Positions 11,058-22,424 of a DNA stretch of 64,000 nucleotides are shown piece by piece. The notes under the pieces were generated by a model. The model did no database searches. It was not told where the DNA came from and saw only the letters and a program-made list of their open reading frames with translations. Source of the DNA: Corynebacterium mastitidis DSM 44356 (GTDB lineage Bacteria; Actinomycetota; Actinomycetes; Mycobacteriales; Mycobacteriaceae); contig NZ_AQXB01000001.1 in NCBI RefSeq assembly GCF_000375365.1, positions 186,001-250,000 on the forward strand, written 5' to 3'. Numbering within the stretch: position 1 is the stretch's first letter; each line of letters starts with the position of its first letter. A program made the translations under genes and the position numbers.

Positions 11058-11840
11058 TTACCGCAGCGTCCTTATCGTACTCATCAGTATGGCGTGGGTG
11101 GCCGCGTCGCCCGCCACCAGCCCGGGGGCCTCCGGGGTCCAGGGGTTGCCCTCGGTGTCCGTGACCACGCCCCCGGCCTCGCGCACCAGCAGCGCCCCGG
11201 CGGCGTTGTCCCAGGCGTGGGGGGAAAAGGAGACGGCCCCGGCAAAGATCCCCTGGGCCGCAAAGGCCAGGTCCACGCCCACGGACCCGGTGACCCTGGG
11301 CCGCAGGTAGGTGTGGGACAGCGCGGCGAGCAGGTCGTGGCGCTGCCGGGTGGAGTATTCGCAGCGCGTCTGGGAGGACAGGGAGGAGAACCCCACCTGG
11401 GCGATGTCCTCGTCCTTGCCGCGCAGCGGCGCGGCCGGGCGGCCGTCCACGAACAGCCCGCCGCCCTCCCAGGCCGCGATGCGGCGGCCCAGCAGCGGCA
11501 TGGAGCACAGCGCCAGCACCGGACGCTTGCCCACCAGGAGGCTCAGCAGGATGGAACACAAGGGGTTGCCCACCGCGTAGTTGGCGGTGCCGTCGATGGG
11601 GTCGATCACCCACACCGGCTCCTGCTCGAGGCGCCCGCCGCGCTCCTCCCCGTACACGGGAATGCCGGTGAGCTGGATGAGCGTGGTGCGCAGGTACTCC
11701 TCGATGCGCAGGTCCACCGCCGTCACGTACTCCCCCGGGGCCTTCTCGTGGCGCTCCTCGGCGCCCACCCCGGCCACAAAGAGGCCCTCCGCCTCGTCCA
11801 TCGCCGCCTGGGCGATGGCCAGCAACTCCTGGGCGTCCAC
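11058..11840 (-). CDS. impA: inositol monophosphatase family protein (ImpA-like; possible histidinol-phosphatase relative)
   Basis: 260 residues of the metal-dependent sugar phosphatase fold: GEERGGR, WVIDPIDGTANY (D80 and D83 metal ligands) and a C-terminal AWDNAAGALLVREAGG. The GTG at 11840 has the strong site AAGGAGG. In many actinobacteria an impA gene lies between hisF and hisA. Some members hydrolyse inositol phosphate and others histidinol phosphate. The his context leaves both open, because no other histidinol-phosphatase gene is visible here. Confidence 0.85.
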   Translation of the reverse strand: MDAQELLAIAQAAMDEAEGLFVAGVGAEERHEKAPGEYVTAVDLRIEEYLRTTLIQLTGIPVYGEERGGRLEQEPVWVIDPIDGTANYAVGNPLCSILLSLLVGKRPVLALCSMPLLGRRIAAWEGGGLFVDGRPAAPLRGKDEDIAQVGFSSLSSQTRCEYSTRQRHDLLAALSHTYLRPRVTGSVGVDLAFAAQGIFAGAVSFSPHAWDNAAGALLVREAGGVVTDTEGNPWTPEAPGLVAGDAATHAILMSTIRTLR

Positions 11841-11919
11841 GGGTGCCTCCTTTTTATCCGGTCAGCCTATCCGGTCAGCGTGTATTGTCTCGGCGGCCTC
11901 GCGCCGCGTCAATCCGGGG

Positions 11920-12669
11920 TCAACCCCTCGCGCCGCGCAGCGCCCCAAGGGCGTCGCGCAGGCTAAACGCCCCCTCGTAGAGGGCCTTGCCCACGATGGC
12001 GGAGTCGATGCCCTCCTCCTGCCCGCCGAGCCGGGAGAGCGCCTCGATGTCCGCGAGACTGGCGATCCCCCCGGAGGCGGTCACCGCCGCGTCCGTGGCG
12101 GCGGCCACCTCCAGCAGCAGGTCCAGGTTCGGGCCGTCGAGGGTGCCGTCGCGGGAGACGTCGGTGACCACCAGGCGGCGGCACCCGGCGGCGTCCAGCC
12201 GCTCCAGGACCTCCCAGAGATCGCCCGCGTCGTGCGCCCAGCCGCGCGTCTTGGCCCGCCACTCCCCCTCGACCTCCTGGGCCGCGAGGTCCACCGCGAT
12301 GAGGTCCCCGTAACGCTCCACCACGCGGGCGATCCACTCCGGGTTCTCGATCGCCGCCGTGCCGATGTTGATCCTCGAGACCCCCGTGGCCACGGCGCGC
12401 TCCAGGGAGTCCTCGTCCCTGATCCCGCCCGCAAGGTCTACCCTGACGTCCAGGGTCCCGGCGATCTCCGCGAGCGCCTCGTGGTTGCTGCCGCGCCCGA
12501 AGGCGGCGTCGATGTCCACCAGGTGAATCCACTGCGCGCCCTGCTCCTGCCAGGCCAGCGCCGCCTCCAGGGGGCTGCCGTAGGACTTCTCCGTGCCGGC
12601 CTCCCCCCGATGCAGGCGCACGGCCTTGCCGTCGGAAATGTCTACTGCGGGCAGGAGTGTGAGCGTCAT
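11920..12669 (-). CDS. hisA: 1-(5-phosphoribosyl)-5-[(5-phosphoribosylamino)methylideneamino]imidazole-4-carboxamide isomerase
   Basis: 249-residue TIM barrel for the ProFAR isomerase step. [15 protein letters not shown] carries the first catalytic Asp (D10), [14 protein letters not shown] and INIGTAAI are standard, and [15 protein letters not shown] carries the second. In some actinobacteria HisA doubles as TrpF (PriA); corynebacteria usually keep a dedicated TrpF. TACACT (12678-12683) sits 8 nt before the ATG at 12669, so a leaderless start is more likely than the GTG three codons... upstream at 12675. Confidence 0.95.
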   Translation of the reverse strand: MTLTLLPAVDISDGKAVRLHRGEAGTEKSYGSPLEAALAWQEQGAQWIHLVDIDAAFGRGSNHEALAEIAGTLDVRVDLAGGIRDEDSLERAVATGVSRINIGTAAIENPEWIARVVERYGDLIAVDLAAQEVEGEWRAKTRGWAHDAGDLWEVLERLDAAGCRRLVVTDVSRDGTLDGPNLDLLLEVAAATDAAVTASGGIASLADIEALSRLGGQEEGIDSAIVGKALYEGAFSLRDALGALRGARG

Positions 12670-12726
12670 AGGCACACAGTGTAGCCGCGCCCGCGGCGCA
12701 ATAGCTATCGGCGGACTGAAAGCAAT

Positions 12727-13362
12727 CTACAGCCGCCGCACCCAGTTGCGCAGCAGGTGCAGCCCCGCCTCCCCGGACTTTTCCGGGTGGAACTGGGTGG
12801 CCCACAGCGGCCCGTTTTCCACGGCGGCCACGAAGCGGTCTCCCCCGTGGCTAGCCCAGGTCACCCGGGGCGGCTCGGTGAGGTCGTCCCCCTCGAACTC
12901 CCAGGCGCGCACGCCGAAGGAATGAACGAAGTAAAAGCGCTCCCGCGGGGACAGACCCTCGAACATCGCGGAGCCCTCGGGGGCCTCCACGGTGTTCCAC
13001 CCCACGTGGGGCAGCACGGGGGCCTGCAGCTCCTCGACCACCCCCGGCCACTGGCCGCAGCCGGGGGTGTCCACGCCGTGCTCCACGCCCCGATCGAAGA
13101 GGATCTGGTGCCCCACGCAGATCCCCAGCACCGGGCGGCCCCCGGCGAGGCGCTGGCCGATGATGCGCGGCCCGTAGATGGCGCGCAGCCCCTCCATGCA
13201 GTAGGAAAAGGCGCCCACGCCGGGCACCACCAGGCCGTCGGCCTGCGTGGCGATCTCCGCGTCCGAGGTCACGCTCACCCGCGCGCCCACGTGTTCGAGG
13301 GCGCGCTGCGCCGAGCGGAGGTTACCGGCGCCGTAATCCAAAAGAGCCACATGAGCACACAT
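12727..13362 (-). CDS. hisH: imidazole glycerol phosphate synthase, glutamine amidotransferase subunit
   Basis: 211 residues, class I glutamine amidotransferase that supplies ammonia to HisF. The triad is visible: C82 in LGICVGHQ, and H192 and E194 in QFHPEKSG. The start is taken at the ATG 13362 because TAGAAT (13370-13375) is exactly 7 nt upstream, so the further ATG at 13371 would overlap the -10 box. This gives an internal, leaderless promoter within the his region, after the MFS gene. Confidence 0.95.
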   Translation of the reverse strand: MCAHVALLDYGAGNLRSAQRALEHVGARVSVTSDAEIATQADGLVVPGVGAFSYCMEGLRAIYGPRIIGQRLAGGRPVLGICVGHQILFDRGVEHGVDTPGCGQWPGVVEELQAPVLPHVGWNTVEAPEGSAMFEGLSPRERFYFVHSFGVRAWEFEGDDLTEPPRVTWASHGGDRFVAAVENGPLWATQFHPEKSGEAGLHLLRNWVRRL

Positions 13363-13393
13363 GCGGCCCATTCTAGCCCGCGCGCGGGCGCGC

Positions 13394-14761
13394 CTATCGA
13401 CGCCACCGCACCCAGCGCCACGCGCGGCGCGCCGCGGGTATCCGGCGCAGGCGGGCCCGTGTGTTGTGCAGCTCCGTGAGCCGGTGCCGGCCCGCCACGG
13501 CGTCCGCTGCGGTGACCGCAACGCCCACGGCGATGAGCGCGGCCGCCGTGGCGAAGGCCCCCGAGTAGGCGGCGCGCGCGGCCACCGCGCCCAGCAGGAA
13601 GGAGCCGAGCCCGGTGCCGGAATCGTAGGCGATGTTCCAGATCGCGGAGGCCTCCGAGACCCGCGAGCGCGGCAGGCGCAGGAACATGGACAGCAGCGCC
13701 TCGTTTTGCACCACGCCGAATCCCCCGCCGAAGGCGGCCGCGCCCAGCGCGAGCCACCACACGGAGCCCTCCGCGAACAGCGCGGCGGCGATCAGCGCCA
13801 CGCCCGCCCCCGCCAACACCTGGCCCGGGATCATGGTGGCCCCGGGGCGACCCCGGCGGTCCGCCACGGCCCCGGAGAGAAACCGAAAGACCATGGCGGC
13901 CCCGCCCGTGATCGAGAGCATGAAGCCCGCCAGGAGGGCGCCAAGCTCCGCGTCCAGGGCAGTGGAGGCCGCGGGGAGGAAGGAGGACACCGCCCCGAAG
14001 CTCATGGAGATGCTGGCCACCGCCAGCGCCGGGACCGTGACCAGCTTCCAGGTGGAGGCGCGGGGCACGGCGTGCTCGGCGGCGGTGCCGTCTGTGTCCC
14101 CGGAGCCGTCGGCGGCCTTAGTCCCCGCCCTACCCGCCGGGGCCGGGGAGGGCCGCAGGCGCGGGATGCGCAGGCACATCGCGCCCGCCAGCGCCCCCAC
14201 CGCCGCCGCGAGCGCGTACACGCCGGGGTACCCCAGGGGCGTGTGCGCCAGCGCCAGGCCCAGCGGCAGGAAGATCATCTGCGCCAGGCCCACGAACACC
14301 CCGAGCATGCCCGAGGCCTTGCCCAGGAAGCGCACGGGCACCAGCTCCGCGACCAGGGCCGACTCCGCCACCGTCAGGGCGCCAAAGCCCACGCCGCGAA
14401 TGGCGGAAAACAGCAGGGCCGGGGCGGCATCCATGCCCAGCAGGTACCCCAGGGAGGGAACGCCCAGGACCAGCGCGGCGGCCACCATCACCGGGTTATA
14501 GCCAAAGCGGCGCAGCAGCCCCGGCGTGCACACCTGGGTGACCACGGTGGCCGCCATGAAGATGCCGGTGGTGGCTCCCGCGAGCAGCTCCCCGCCGCCG
14601 CCGTCCAGGACCGCCGAAGGCACCACGGGGAGCAGCAGCGACCACGAGCCGAAGGCGCAGGCCACCGCCATCAGGGTGGGGATATACCCCGGGGCCTGCC
14701 ACATGCTGTCGATCCGACGCTGCTCGCGCCCTCCCGCGTGGGCCTGCCCCTGGGATGCCAC
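13394..14761 (-). CDS. MFS transporter (his-cluster exporter)
   Basis: 455 residues with about 12 predicted membrane helices split by a hydrophilic loop (about 200-235, Gly/Ala/Pro-rich). The MFS motif A region between helices 2 and 3 and its repeat [11 protein letters not shown] in the second half are visible. The C-terminus is strongly basic ([11 protein letters not shown]). GTG at 14761 follows directly on the preceding stop codon, with AGGAGG upstream. Corynebacteria carry an MFS gene at this place in the his cluster, sometimes described as a sugar-efflux-type SetA homologue; the substrate is unknown. Confidence 0.85.
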   Translation of the reverse strand: MASQGQAHAGGREQRRIDSMWQAPGYIPTLMAVACAFGSWSLLLPVVPSAVLDGGGGELLAGATTGIFMAATVVTQVCTPGLLRRFGYNPVMVAAALVLGVPSLGYLLGMDAAPALLFSAIRGVGFGALTVAESALVAELVPVRFLGKASGMLGVFVGLAQMIFLPLGLALAHTPLGYPGVYALAAAVGALAGAMCLRIPRLRPSPAPAGRAGTKAADGSGDTDGTAAEHAVPRASTWKLVTVPALAVASISMSFGAVSSFLPAASTALDAELGALLAGFMLSITGGAAMVFRFLSGAVADRRGRPGATMIPGQVLAGAGVALIAAALFAEGSVWWLALGAAAFGGGFGVVQNEALLSMFLRLPRSRVSEASAIWNIAYDSGTGLGSFLLGAVAARAAYSGAFATAAALIAVGVAVTAADAVAGRHRLTELHNTRARLRRIPAARRAWRWVRWRR

Positions 14762-14959
14762 CTATCTCATTCCTCCTATCAGCCATAACACCGCGCCCGC
14801 AAGGGCGAGGGCAGCGAGAATACCACACAGGACGGTGAGTTTTCTTGCGCCGTTTTGATAGGCGGACCATGTGCCGCCCACCAGGATCCCCGCCACGGCG
14901 AACATGAGGTAGATGAACCAACTGGTCCCCGCCGCGTTCTGATCCGCCTGAGCCGCCAT
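14762..14959 (-). CDS. small membrane protein in the his cluster
   Basis: 65 residues with two hydrophobic helices (SWFIYLMFAVAGILVGG and LTVLCGILAALALAGAVLWLIGG). GGAG nine bases before the ATG at 14959 supports this start; an ATG at 14974 five residues earlier is also possible. Its stop abuts the MFS start codon and it follows hisB closely, so it is part of the operon. Function unknown. Confidence 0.75.
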   Translation of the reverse strand: MAAQADQNAAGTSWFIYLMFAVAGILVGGTWSAYQNGARKLTVLCGILAALALAGAVLWLIGGMR

Positions 14960-14978
14960 TGCTATCGTCTCCATGCTT

Positions 14979-15593
14979 TTACAGCGCCCCCTTGGTCGAG
15001 GGGATGTCCCGCACGCGGGGATCGGGCTCCCAGGCCTGGCGCAGCGCCCGGGCCACGGCCTTGTACTCGGCCTCCGTGATGTGATGGGGATCGCGGCCGT
15101 AGTGGCACACCAGGTGCAGGGTGACCTGCGCGTGGGTCGCCAGCGTCTCAAAGAAGTGCCGGTTGATCACCGTGGCGTAGTGCCCGCCGATGATCTGGTG
15201 CAGCATGTGATCCGGCTCCCCGCGCATCTCAAAGTAGGGGCGCCCGGAGATGTCCGCCACGGCCTCCACCAGGGCCTCGTCCATGGGAAGCTGCTGGGAG
15301 CCAAAGCGGCGGATACCCGCCTTGGTCCCCAGCGCCTGGGCGATGGCCCGCCCCAGCACGATGGCGGTGTCCTCCACCGTGTGGTGGGCGTCCACCTCCA
15401 CGTCCCCGTCCGCGCGCACCGCGAGGTCCACGCAGCCGTGGGTGGCAAAGGCGGTGAGCATGTGATCGAAGAAGGGCAGGCCCGTGCTAATCCGCGCGGC
15501 CCCGGTTCCGTCGAGGTCGATCTCCACGCAGATGCGGGATTCGCTGGTGGCGCGCTCGGCGCGCCCCTTTCGGTGCGTTGTCGGGTCGGTCAT
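14979..15593 (-). CDS. hisB: imidazoleglycerol-phosphate dehydratase
   Basis: 204 residues, the monofunctional dehydratase form without phosphatase domain. Manganese-binding motifs GLPFFDHML...[24 protein letters not shown] and [18 protein letters not shown] are complete, and the protein ends in the usual [14 protein letters not shown] precedes the ATG at 15593. An ATG at 15614 overlaps the hisC stop (ATGA) and would add seven residues not expected from homologues. Confidence 0.96.
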   Translation of the reverse strand: MTDPTTHRKGRAERATSESRICVEIDLDGTGAARISTGLPFFDHMLTAFATHGCVDLAVRADGDVEVDAHHTVEDTAIVLGRAIAQALGTKAGIRRFGSQQLPMDEALVEAVADISGRPYFEMRGEPDHMLHQIIGGHYATVINRHFFETLATHAQVTLHLVCHYGRDPHHITEAEYKAVARALRQAWEPDPRVRDIPSTKGAL

Positions 15594-15610
15594 CTCGGCG
15601 TCGTCCTTTC

Positions 15611-18063
<2,453 letters not shown>

Positions 18064-18099
18064 GGGGCTGGCGCCGCCTTTCTGGATCGGAGTGCATCC

Positions 18100-18738
18100 T
18101 CAGAGCTGAGTTTCTGCTCCCCGATTGTAATCCCTGGGTGTGGCCGGGGCCTCAGCGCGACGCTCCTCCGCGTCCCCGGGCGCGACCACAAGGCAGCTCC
18201 AGTAGGCCAGCGCCGCCATGAACGCGGGAAACAGCAGGGACACCGGCGCCCCCAGCCCCACGGCGGCCAGCACCTCCACCGTGTCCCCCGGGCCCACCGC
18301 CTGCGGGTCCGGGATGGGGGTGCGCCAGCGCGCCAGCCCCACGCCGCACTCGTAGGCGATAAGGCCTCCCGCGCCGGAGACGAGGGCCAGCCACACCTGC
18401 ATGGTCACGCCCCGCGCCCGGCCCAGGCGCAGGAAGAAGCCGATCGCCAGCGCCGCCGCCAGCGCACCCGCGCCCAGCACGAGGGCGATCCACGAGGAGA
18501 ACTCCCCGCCCTGGGGCGCGGCGACGGAGACGGCCCCGCCGGTCAACAGCGTCCCCCGGTAGGTGGGATAGGCCATCCCCCACGCCGCGCCCAGCGCCAG
18601 AAAGAGCGGCACCGCCAGCGCCACCACGGCGCTGGCGGAACTCACCGCAGAGCGCACGCGCCCCGCCCGCCCCGGGGGTTGCCGGTTGCCGCGGCGAACG
18701 GCGCCCTCGGCACCTTCAGCGCCCTCAGTGCCCGCCAT
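18100..18738 (-). CDS. predicted four-helix membrane protein
   Basis: 212 residues. After an acidic [10 protein letters not shown] repeat and a basic stretch (RRGNRQPPGRAGRVR) come about four hydrophobic helices: ~33-55, 83-102, 112-130 and 156-185. The C-terminal tail is hydrophilic. The ATG begins immediately after the stop of the lipoprotein gene, so the two are made together. No recognised function; a two-gene envelope module with the lipoprotein is likely. Confidence 0.7.
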   Translation of the reverse strand: MAGTEGAEGAEGAVRRGNRQPPGRAGRVRSAVSSASAVVALAVPLFLALGAAWGMAYPTYRGTLLTGGAVSVAAPQGGEFSSWIALVLGAGALAAALAIGFFLRLGRARGVTMQVWLALVSGAGGLIAYECGVGLARWRTPIPDPQAVGPGDTVEVLAAVGLGAPVSLLFPAFMAALAYWSCLVVAPGDAEERRAEAPATPRDYNRGAETQL

Positions 18739-19467
18739 TTAGTTGCAGAACGTCCACTGGCCGTTTTCGCGGCTGAAGCGCTGCGTGGCCTCCGAGGGGC
18801 CGTTGTTGGTGGTGGCCACCACGGTGGCGGAGGCCTGATCGCCGTCCACCACGATGTCGCGCACCTCGGTCACCGTGGAGTCGTACTGCTCGCCGCCGGG
18901 CATCTCGTCCAGGTTCACGTCCGGGATGGCGGAGAAGTCGAAGGCCTCGGGCCCGCCGTTTTCCTGGATCACCCGCGAGCAGGTGTGCGCGGGGAGGTAC
19001 TCCATCTTGCGGCGCATCGACTTCTCGTTGTTGAAGCCCGTCACCAGGGTGCGGATGGCCTCGGAGTCCTGGCCGTTGGCGGGCTGGCCGCCCGGGATGG
19101 GGTCCACGGTGGCAATCGGCAGGCCGCTGTTATCGCCCTGCGGGGGCAGCGGCTGGCCCTGCTGGCCCTCCTTGTTCTGCTCCCCCTGCGCCTGCACGCC
19201 CGCAGGCGGCGCGGCCTGCGGGGCGGGCGCGGAGGAGGGCGCCTGCTGCGGGGCCGCCGGGGTGGCCGAGGCCGTGTTCGCGGGGGCGGGCTGCGGAGCG
19301 CTCGTCGGGGCGCCCGACGTCGGCGCCGCAGGGGCGGAGGCGGAGGTCGTGGCGGCACCGGAGCCGTCCGTGGACTCCCCCGAATCCTTGCTGCACCCGC
19401 TGAGGATGAGCGGGGTGGCCACGGTAGCGACGATCAAGGCCTTGGTGGAAGCGGAAAGGTTCACCAC
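18739..19467 (-). CDS. secreted lipoprotein with Ser/Ala/Pro-rich linker
   Basis: 242 residues. The signal peptide ends in the lipobox LILSGC, so the mature protein should be lipidated by Lgt and cleaved by LspA. Residues ~30-110 are a low-complexity Ser/Ala/Pro/Gln linker. The last ~100 residues (from about TVDPIPGGQ) form a small globular domain ending SRENGQWTFCN, resembling the NTF2-like or DUF-type C-termini of corynebacterial lipoproteins. AAGGAGAA precedes the GTG pair at 19467/19464. It shares the lipoprotein-plus-tail style of the gene at 37450. Confidence 0.8.
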   Translation of the reverse strand: MVNLSASTKALIVATVATPLILSGCSKDSGESTDGSGAATTSASAPAAPTSGAPTSAPQPAPANTASATPAAPQQAPSSAPAPQAAPPAGVQAQGEQNKEGQQGQPLPPQGDNSGLPIATVDPIPGGQPANGQDSEAIRTLVTGFNNEKSMRRKMEYLPAHTCSRVIQENGGPEAFDFSAIPDVNLDEMPGGEQYDSTVTEVRDIVVDGDQASATVVATTNNGPSEATQRFSRENGQWTFCN

Positions 19468-19608
19468 GGGGCATTCTCCTTATGTGGTTGCGTCGGTGCA
19501 TGCTGCCTGACTACGTCTCAACTCTATCAAGCACTATCGGCGCGCTCGGGCCCCGGCGTTACATGCTCTCGAGCGCGCCGCGCGGGGCGGGCGGGTGTAC
19601 CGCCCGGC

Positions 19609-19614
19609 TAGGCT
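19609..19614 (+). promoter_or_regulatory. -10 box of the TetR gene
   Basis: TAGGCT, 7 nt before the GTG at 19622. GC-rich inverted sequence around GGTGTACC (19594-19601) just upstream could be an operator but is not clean. Confidence 0.5.
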
Positions 19615-19621
19615 GGCACGG

Positions 19622-20230
19622 GTGCACCTTCACCGCAACGACATCGTGGCCGCCAGCCTGGAGATCGTGGACGCCTACGGCCTGGGCGACCTCTCCATGC
19701 GCCGCCTGGCCCGGCAGCTCGGCGTCACCCCCGGCGCGCTGTACTGGCACGTGGAGAGCAAGCAGCACCTCATCGAGATGCTCGCCCGCCGCATCCTGGC
19801 CCCCGCGCTCGAGCCCGAGGGGCCGCCCGCCGCGGGGCTGAGCGCCCCCGGCGCCCTGCGCCACGCCCGGCTGCTGCGCTCGTGCCTGCTGCGCCACCGC
19901 GACGGCGCGGAGATCATCATCGCCGGGCTGTCCATGCCCGCCCTGCACGGGGAGGTGGTGGCGTCCTGCCGCAGCGCGGCGGGCCTGGCCGAGGAGGACG
20001 CCGCCACGTTCCTGGCCTTCGTCCTCGGCACCGCCACCCTGGAGCAGGCGCGCAGGCAGCTCCGCGACCTCGCGGGCGGGCCCGCAGCCCCGCCCCCGGA
20101 GCCCGAGCCCGAATCCGCGCGCCGCTTCGAGCGGGGCGTGCGCGCGGTGCTCGCCGGGATCGAGGCCACCACGAGCGGGGCGAGCCCGGCGGACCCGCAC
20201 CGTCCGAGCGATCCGGGCGAGGGGGACTAG
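19622..20230 (+). CDS. TetR family transcriptional regulator
   Basis: 202 residues. The N-terminal helix-turn-helix is clear (DIVAASLEIVDAYGLGDLSMRRLARQLGVTPGALYWHV, ~6-44). The ligand-binding C-terminal half is helical, followed by a Pro/Glu-rich tail. The GTG at 19622 is favoured because TAGGCT is 7 nt upstream; an ATG at 19595 would overlap that promoter. It diverges from the lipoprotein operon, which may be its target. The ligand is unknown. Confidence 0.88.
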   Translation: MHLHRNDIVAASLEIVDAYGLGDLSMRRLARQLGVTPGALYWHVESKQHLIEMLARRILAPALEPEGPPAAGLSAPGALRHARLLRSCLLRHRDGAEIIIAGLSMPALHGEVVASCRSAAGLAEEDAATFLAFVLGTATLEQARRQLRDLAGGPAAPPPEPEPESARRFERGVRAVLAGIEATTSGASPADPHRPSDPGEGD

Positions 20231-20380
20231 GTCCCAGGGGCTGGCCCGCCCGGGCGGGGCGCAACCGGGGCCGCCGCCCGCACCGCCGGAGCCCCGGGGG
20301 CGGGGCCACGGGGGCCGGGTAGGCTATCCCGCGTGGGGCCACATCGGTCCCCTGGTCTGACGAGAGGATAGGGTTTCCAG

Positions 20381-21742
20381 GTGATTCCGGCGCATGGTGC
20401 ACAGGTGAGCGTCTCCCCTAACGAGGTACTTATTACGTATTCCGACCTCGCCGCGGCGCTCGCCGGAGCCCCCTCCCGCGCGGTGCCGATCGCGCAGGTC
20501 TCCGGCGTGGACCTCACCGCGCCCACCGCCTACCGCGAGGGCTGGGTGGAGCTGCAGGGGGTGCGTCCCCCGGCGCGCCTGCGCTTTGCCCCCAACCAGG
20601 AGGACGCCGCCCGGCGGTGCGCCCGCGCCGTGGAGGCCGCCCTGCGCGGCGAGGACCCGGGCGCGGCGAAGATCCCAGGACTGAGCTTCGTGGCGCTGGA
20701 CGTGGAGACCGCCAACGCGGACTGGGGCTCCATCTGCCAGGTCGGCGCGGTGCGCTTTATCGACGGCGCGGAGGCCGACTCCGCCTCGTGGCTGTGCCAG
20801 CCGCCGGTTCCGGGGTTTGACCCCCGCAACGTTGGCATTCACGGCATCGAGGAGCGGGACGTGGCGCAGGCCGCGCCCTTCGCGGACGTCCTGCCCGAAT
20901 TTACCGCTTTCCTCGGGGACCTCCCCGTGGTGGCGCACAACGCCCAGTTCGACGTCACCGCGCTGCACCGCGCGAGCGTCGCCGCGGGCGTCGAGCCCCC
21001 CGCGCTGCGGTTCGGCTGCTCACTGGCCCTGGCCCGGGCGCACTCGCTCGACGTGCGCAACCATCGCCTCCCCACCGTGGCCGAGGCCCTGGGGGTGGAC
21101 CTGGAGCGGCATCACGACGCCCTCGCGGACGCCCGCGCCTGCGGCGCGATCGTGGCCGCGCTGGCTGCGCGCGCGGGCTTCGACGGCGGCAAGGAAGGTT
21201 CGGTCATGGCCTTCTTTCATTCCCAGGGCTTTACCCTGGGGAGCCTGGGCGCCGGGGGCGTGTATCCGGTGCTCAAGGACCGGACCGGGGCGGGCATCGC
21301 CGCCCAGCGGCGCGAGCTCGGCGGCGGGCGCGCGGGCTCGGCGGCCGGGGCGGCGCGGGCCACCGAGGGCAAGGGCCGAGCGAAGCCCAAGGAGAAGCCC
21401 GCCCGGGCGCCGTGGCGCGCGGTTTCCACCCCCGAGGTGATCCCCGAGCCCAACCCCGACGCCGCCCCGGACCACCTGCTGTACGGCCACCACGTCACGC
21501 TCTCCGGGGACTTCGAGCCCTTTGACAAGGGCACCCTGTGGCAGCGGATCGCGGACCACGGGGCACACGTGGGCAAGAACGTGACCAAAAAGACCACGGT
21601 GCTGGTGACCGGGGCCTGGACCACCAAGACCTCCAAGCACAAGCGCGCGGAGGAGCTGCGCAGCCAGGGGCACCCCATCGAGATCTGGTCTCAGGAGGAG
21701 CTGCTCGCGGCCCTGGGGCTCGACGAGCAGCCGCCCTTCTAG
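20381..21742 (+). CDS. DEDDh exonuclease (DnaQ-like) with C-terminal BRCT domain
   Basis: 453 residues. Residues ~1-95 form an N-terminal domain, followed by an epsilon-type 3'-5' exonuclease. Exo I FVALDVETAN carries D107 and E109, Exo II is VVAHNAQFDV, and Exo III is HHDALADA. A basic Gly/Ala/Lys linker follows (~310-345). The C-terminal BRCT domain (~362-450) includes HVTLSGDFEPFDKGTLW and KKTTVLVTGAW. It probably acts in DNA repair or proofreading-like end trimming. TAGGGT lies 6 nt before the GTG at 20381 (leaderless). Such exonuclease-BRCT proteins are common in actinobacteria. Confidence 0.88.
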   Translation: MIPAHGAQVSVSPNEVLITYSDLAAALAGAPSRAVPIAQVSGVDLTAPTAYREGWVELQGVRPPARLRFAPNQEDAARRCARAVEAALRGEDPGAAKIPGLSFVALDVETANADWGSICQVGAVRFIDGAEADSASWLCQPPVPGFDPRNVGIHGIEERDVAQAAPFADVLPEFTAFLGDLPVVAHNAQFDVTALHRASVAAGVEPPALRFGCSLALARAHSLDVRNHRLPTVAEALGVDLERHHDALADARACGAIVAALAARAGFDGGKEGSVMAFFHSQGFTLGSLGAGGVYPVLKDRTGAGIAAQRRELGGGRAGSAAGAARATEGKGRAKPKEKPARAPWRAVSTPEVIPEPNPDAAPDHLLYGHHVTLSGDFEPFDKGTLWQRIADHGAHVGKNVTKKTTVLVTGAWTTKTSKHKRAEELRSQGHPIEIWSQEELLAALGLDEQPPF

Positions 21743-21780
21743 GCCCCTCTGAAAACGATCCCCCGCCTGCGGAACCGAGG

Positions 21781-21821
21781 CGGCGGGAGCGGAGTCTAAG
21801 TAGACGTCTCGCCTCCCGCCG
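21781..21821. repeat. perfect 9-bp inverted repeat with nested hairpin
   Basis: CGGCGGGAG (21781-21789) pairs with CTCCCGCCG (21813-21821). Inside the loop GTCTA-AG-TAGAC (21794-21805) forms a second hairpin. The upstream strand (CCGCCT near 21762-21767) can instead pair with AGGCGG at about 21778-21783, giving mutually exclusive folds. It lies between the exonuclease stop and the next start, so it may be a terminator or a leader structure. Confidence 0.5.
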
Positions 21822-21839
21822 CCGAGAGAAGGGTCCGCC

Positions 21840-22412
21840 ATGTCCGCACCGTGCGTCACCGCTCCTCCCCTGCTGCTGCCCGCGCTGATCACCCGCCGCC
21901 CGCAGCGCGACCCGCGCCTGGACGAGAGCTACCCGGACGCGCAGGCGGTGGTGCTGCTCTCTAGGGACTTCGCCGCCGGGCTGTGCCTGGACGGGGCCCC
22001 GCTCACCCACGACGCCATCGCGCGCCTGGGGTTGAGCCTGCACCAGGCGTGGGATAGAACCGCGGCGGAGCTGCTCACCGCCGCGCAGTCCGAGCGCGGC
22101 ACGCGGTTTCGCACGCGCGCGGCCACCGCCCTGCACCCGGGCTTTCGCGGCCAGCCGGTGTGGCAGGTGGATTGCCCCGGCGCCCCGGCGGCGTCGTGGC
22201 TGGCCCACCCCTATCCCTTCACCGTCCTGCATCGCCACCTGACCTCCCTGGGGCGCGGCCAGGAGCCCTGGTACTACGCCCCGCGCCCCGACCTGCTGCT
22301 GGCCGCCCCGCGCGGGTACAGGGCGGACGTTTCCTTCGTCCCCGCCCGGATCTCCTCGCTGCCCATCGCCTACCGGCACGGCTTTCCCACCCTCCTCGGG
22401 GCGCGGGTATGA
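21840..22412 (+). CDS. conserved hypothetical protein (190 aa)
   Basis: Soluble 190-residue protein starting MSAPCVTAPPLLLPALITRRP. No domain recognised. Several segments (QAVVLLSRDFAAGLCLDGAPLTHDAIARLGLS, GQPVWQVDCPG, WLAHPYPFTVLHRHLTSLG) look well folded. AGAAGGG lies upstream of the ATG. It ends 12 nt before the alarmone synthetase start, so the two are probably co-transcribed, although TATGAT overlapping its stop may give the second gene its own promoter. Confidence 0.72.
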   Translation: MSAPCVTAPPLLLPALITRRPQRDPRLDESYPDAQAVVLLSRDFAAGLCLDGAPLTHDAIARLGLSLHQAWDRTAAELLTAAQSERGTRFRTRAATALHPGFRGQPVWQVDCPGAPAASWLAHPYPFTVLHRHLTSLGRGQEPWYYAPRPDLLLAAPRGYRADVSFVPARISSLPIAYRHGFPTLLGARV

Positions 22413-22424
22413 TCGGGCACCACG

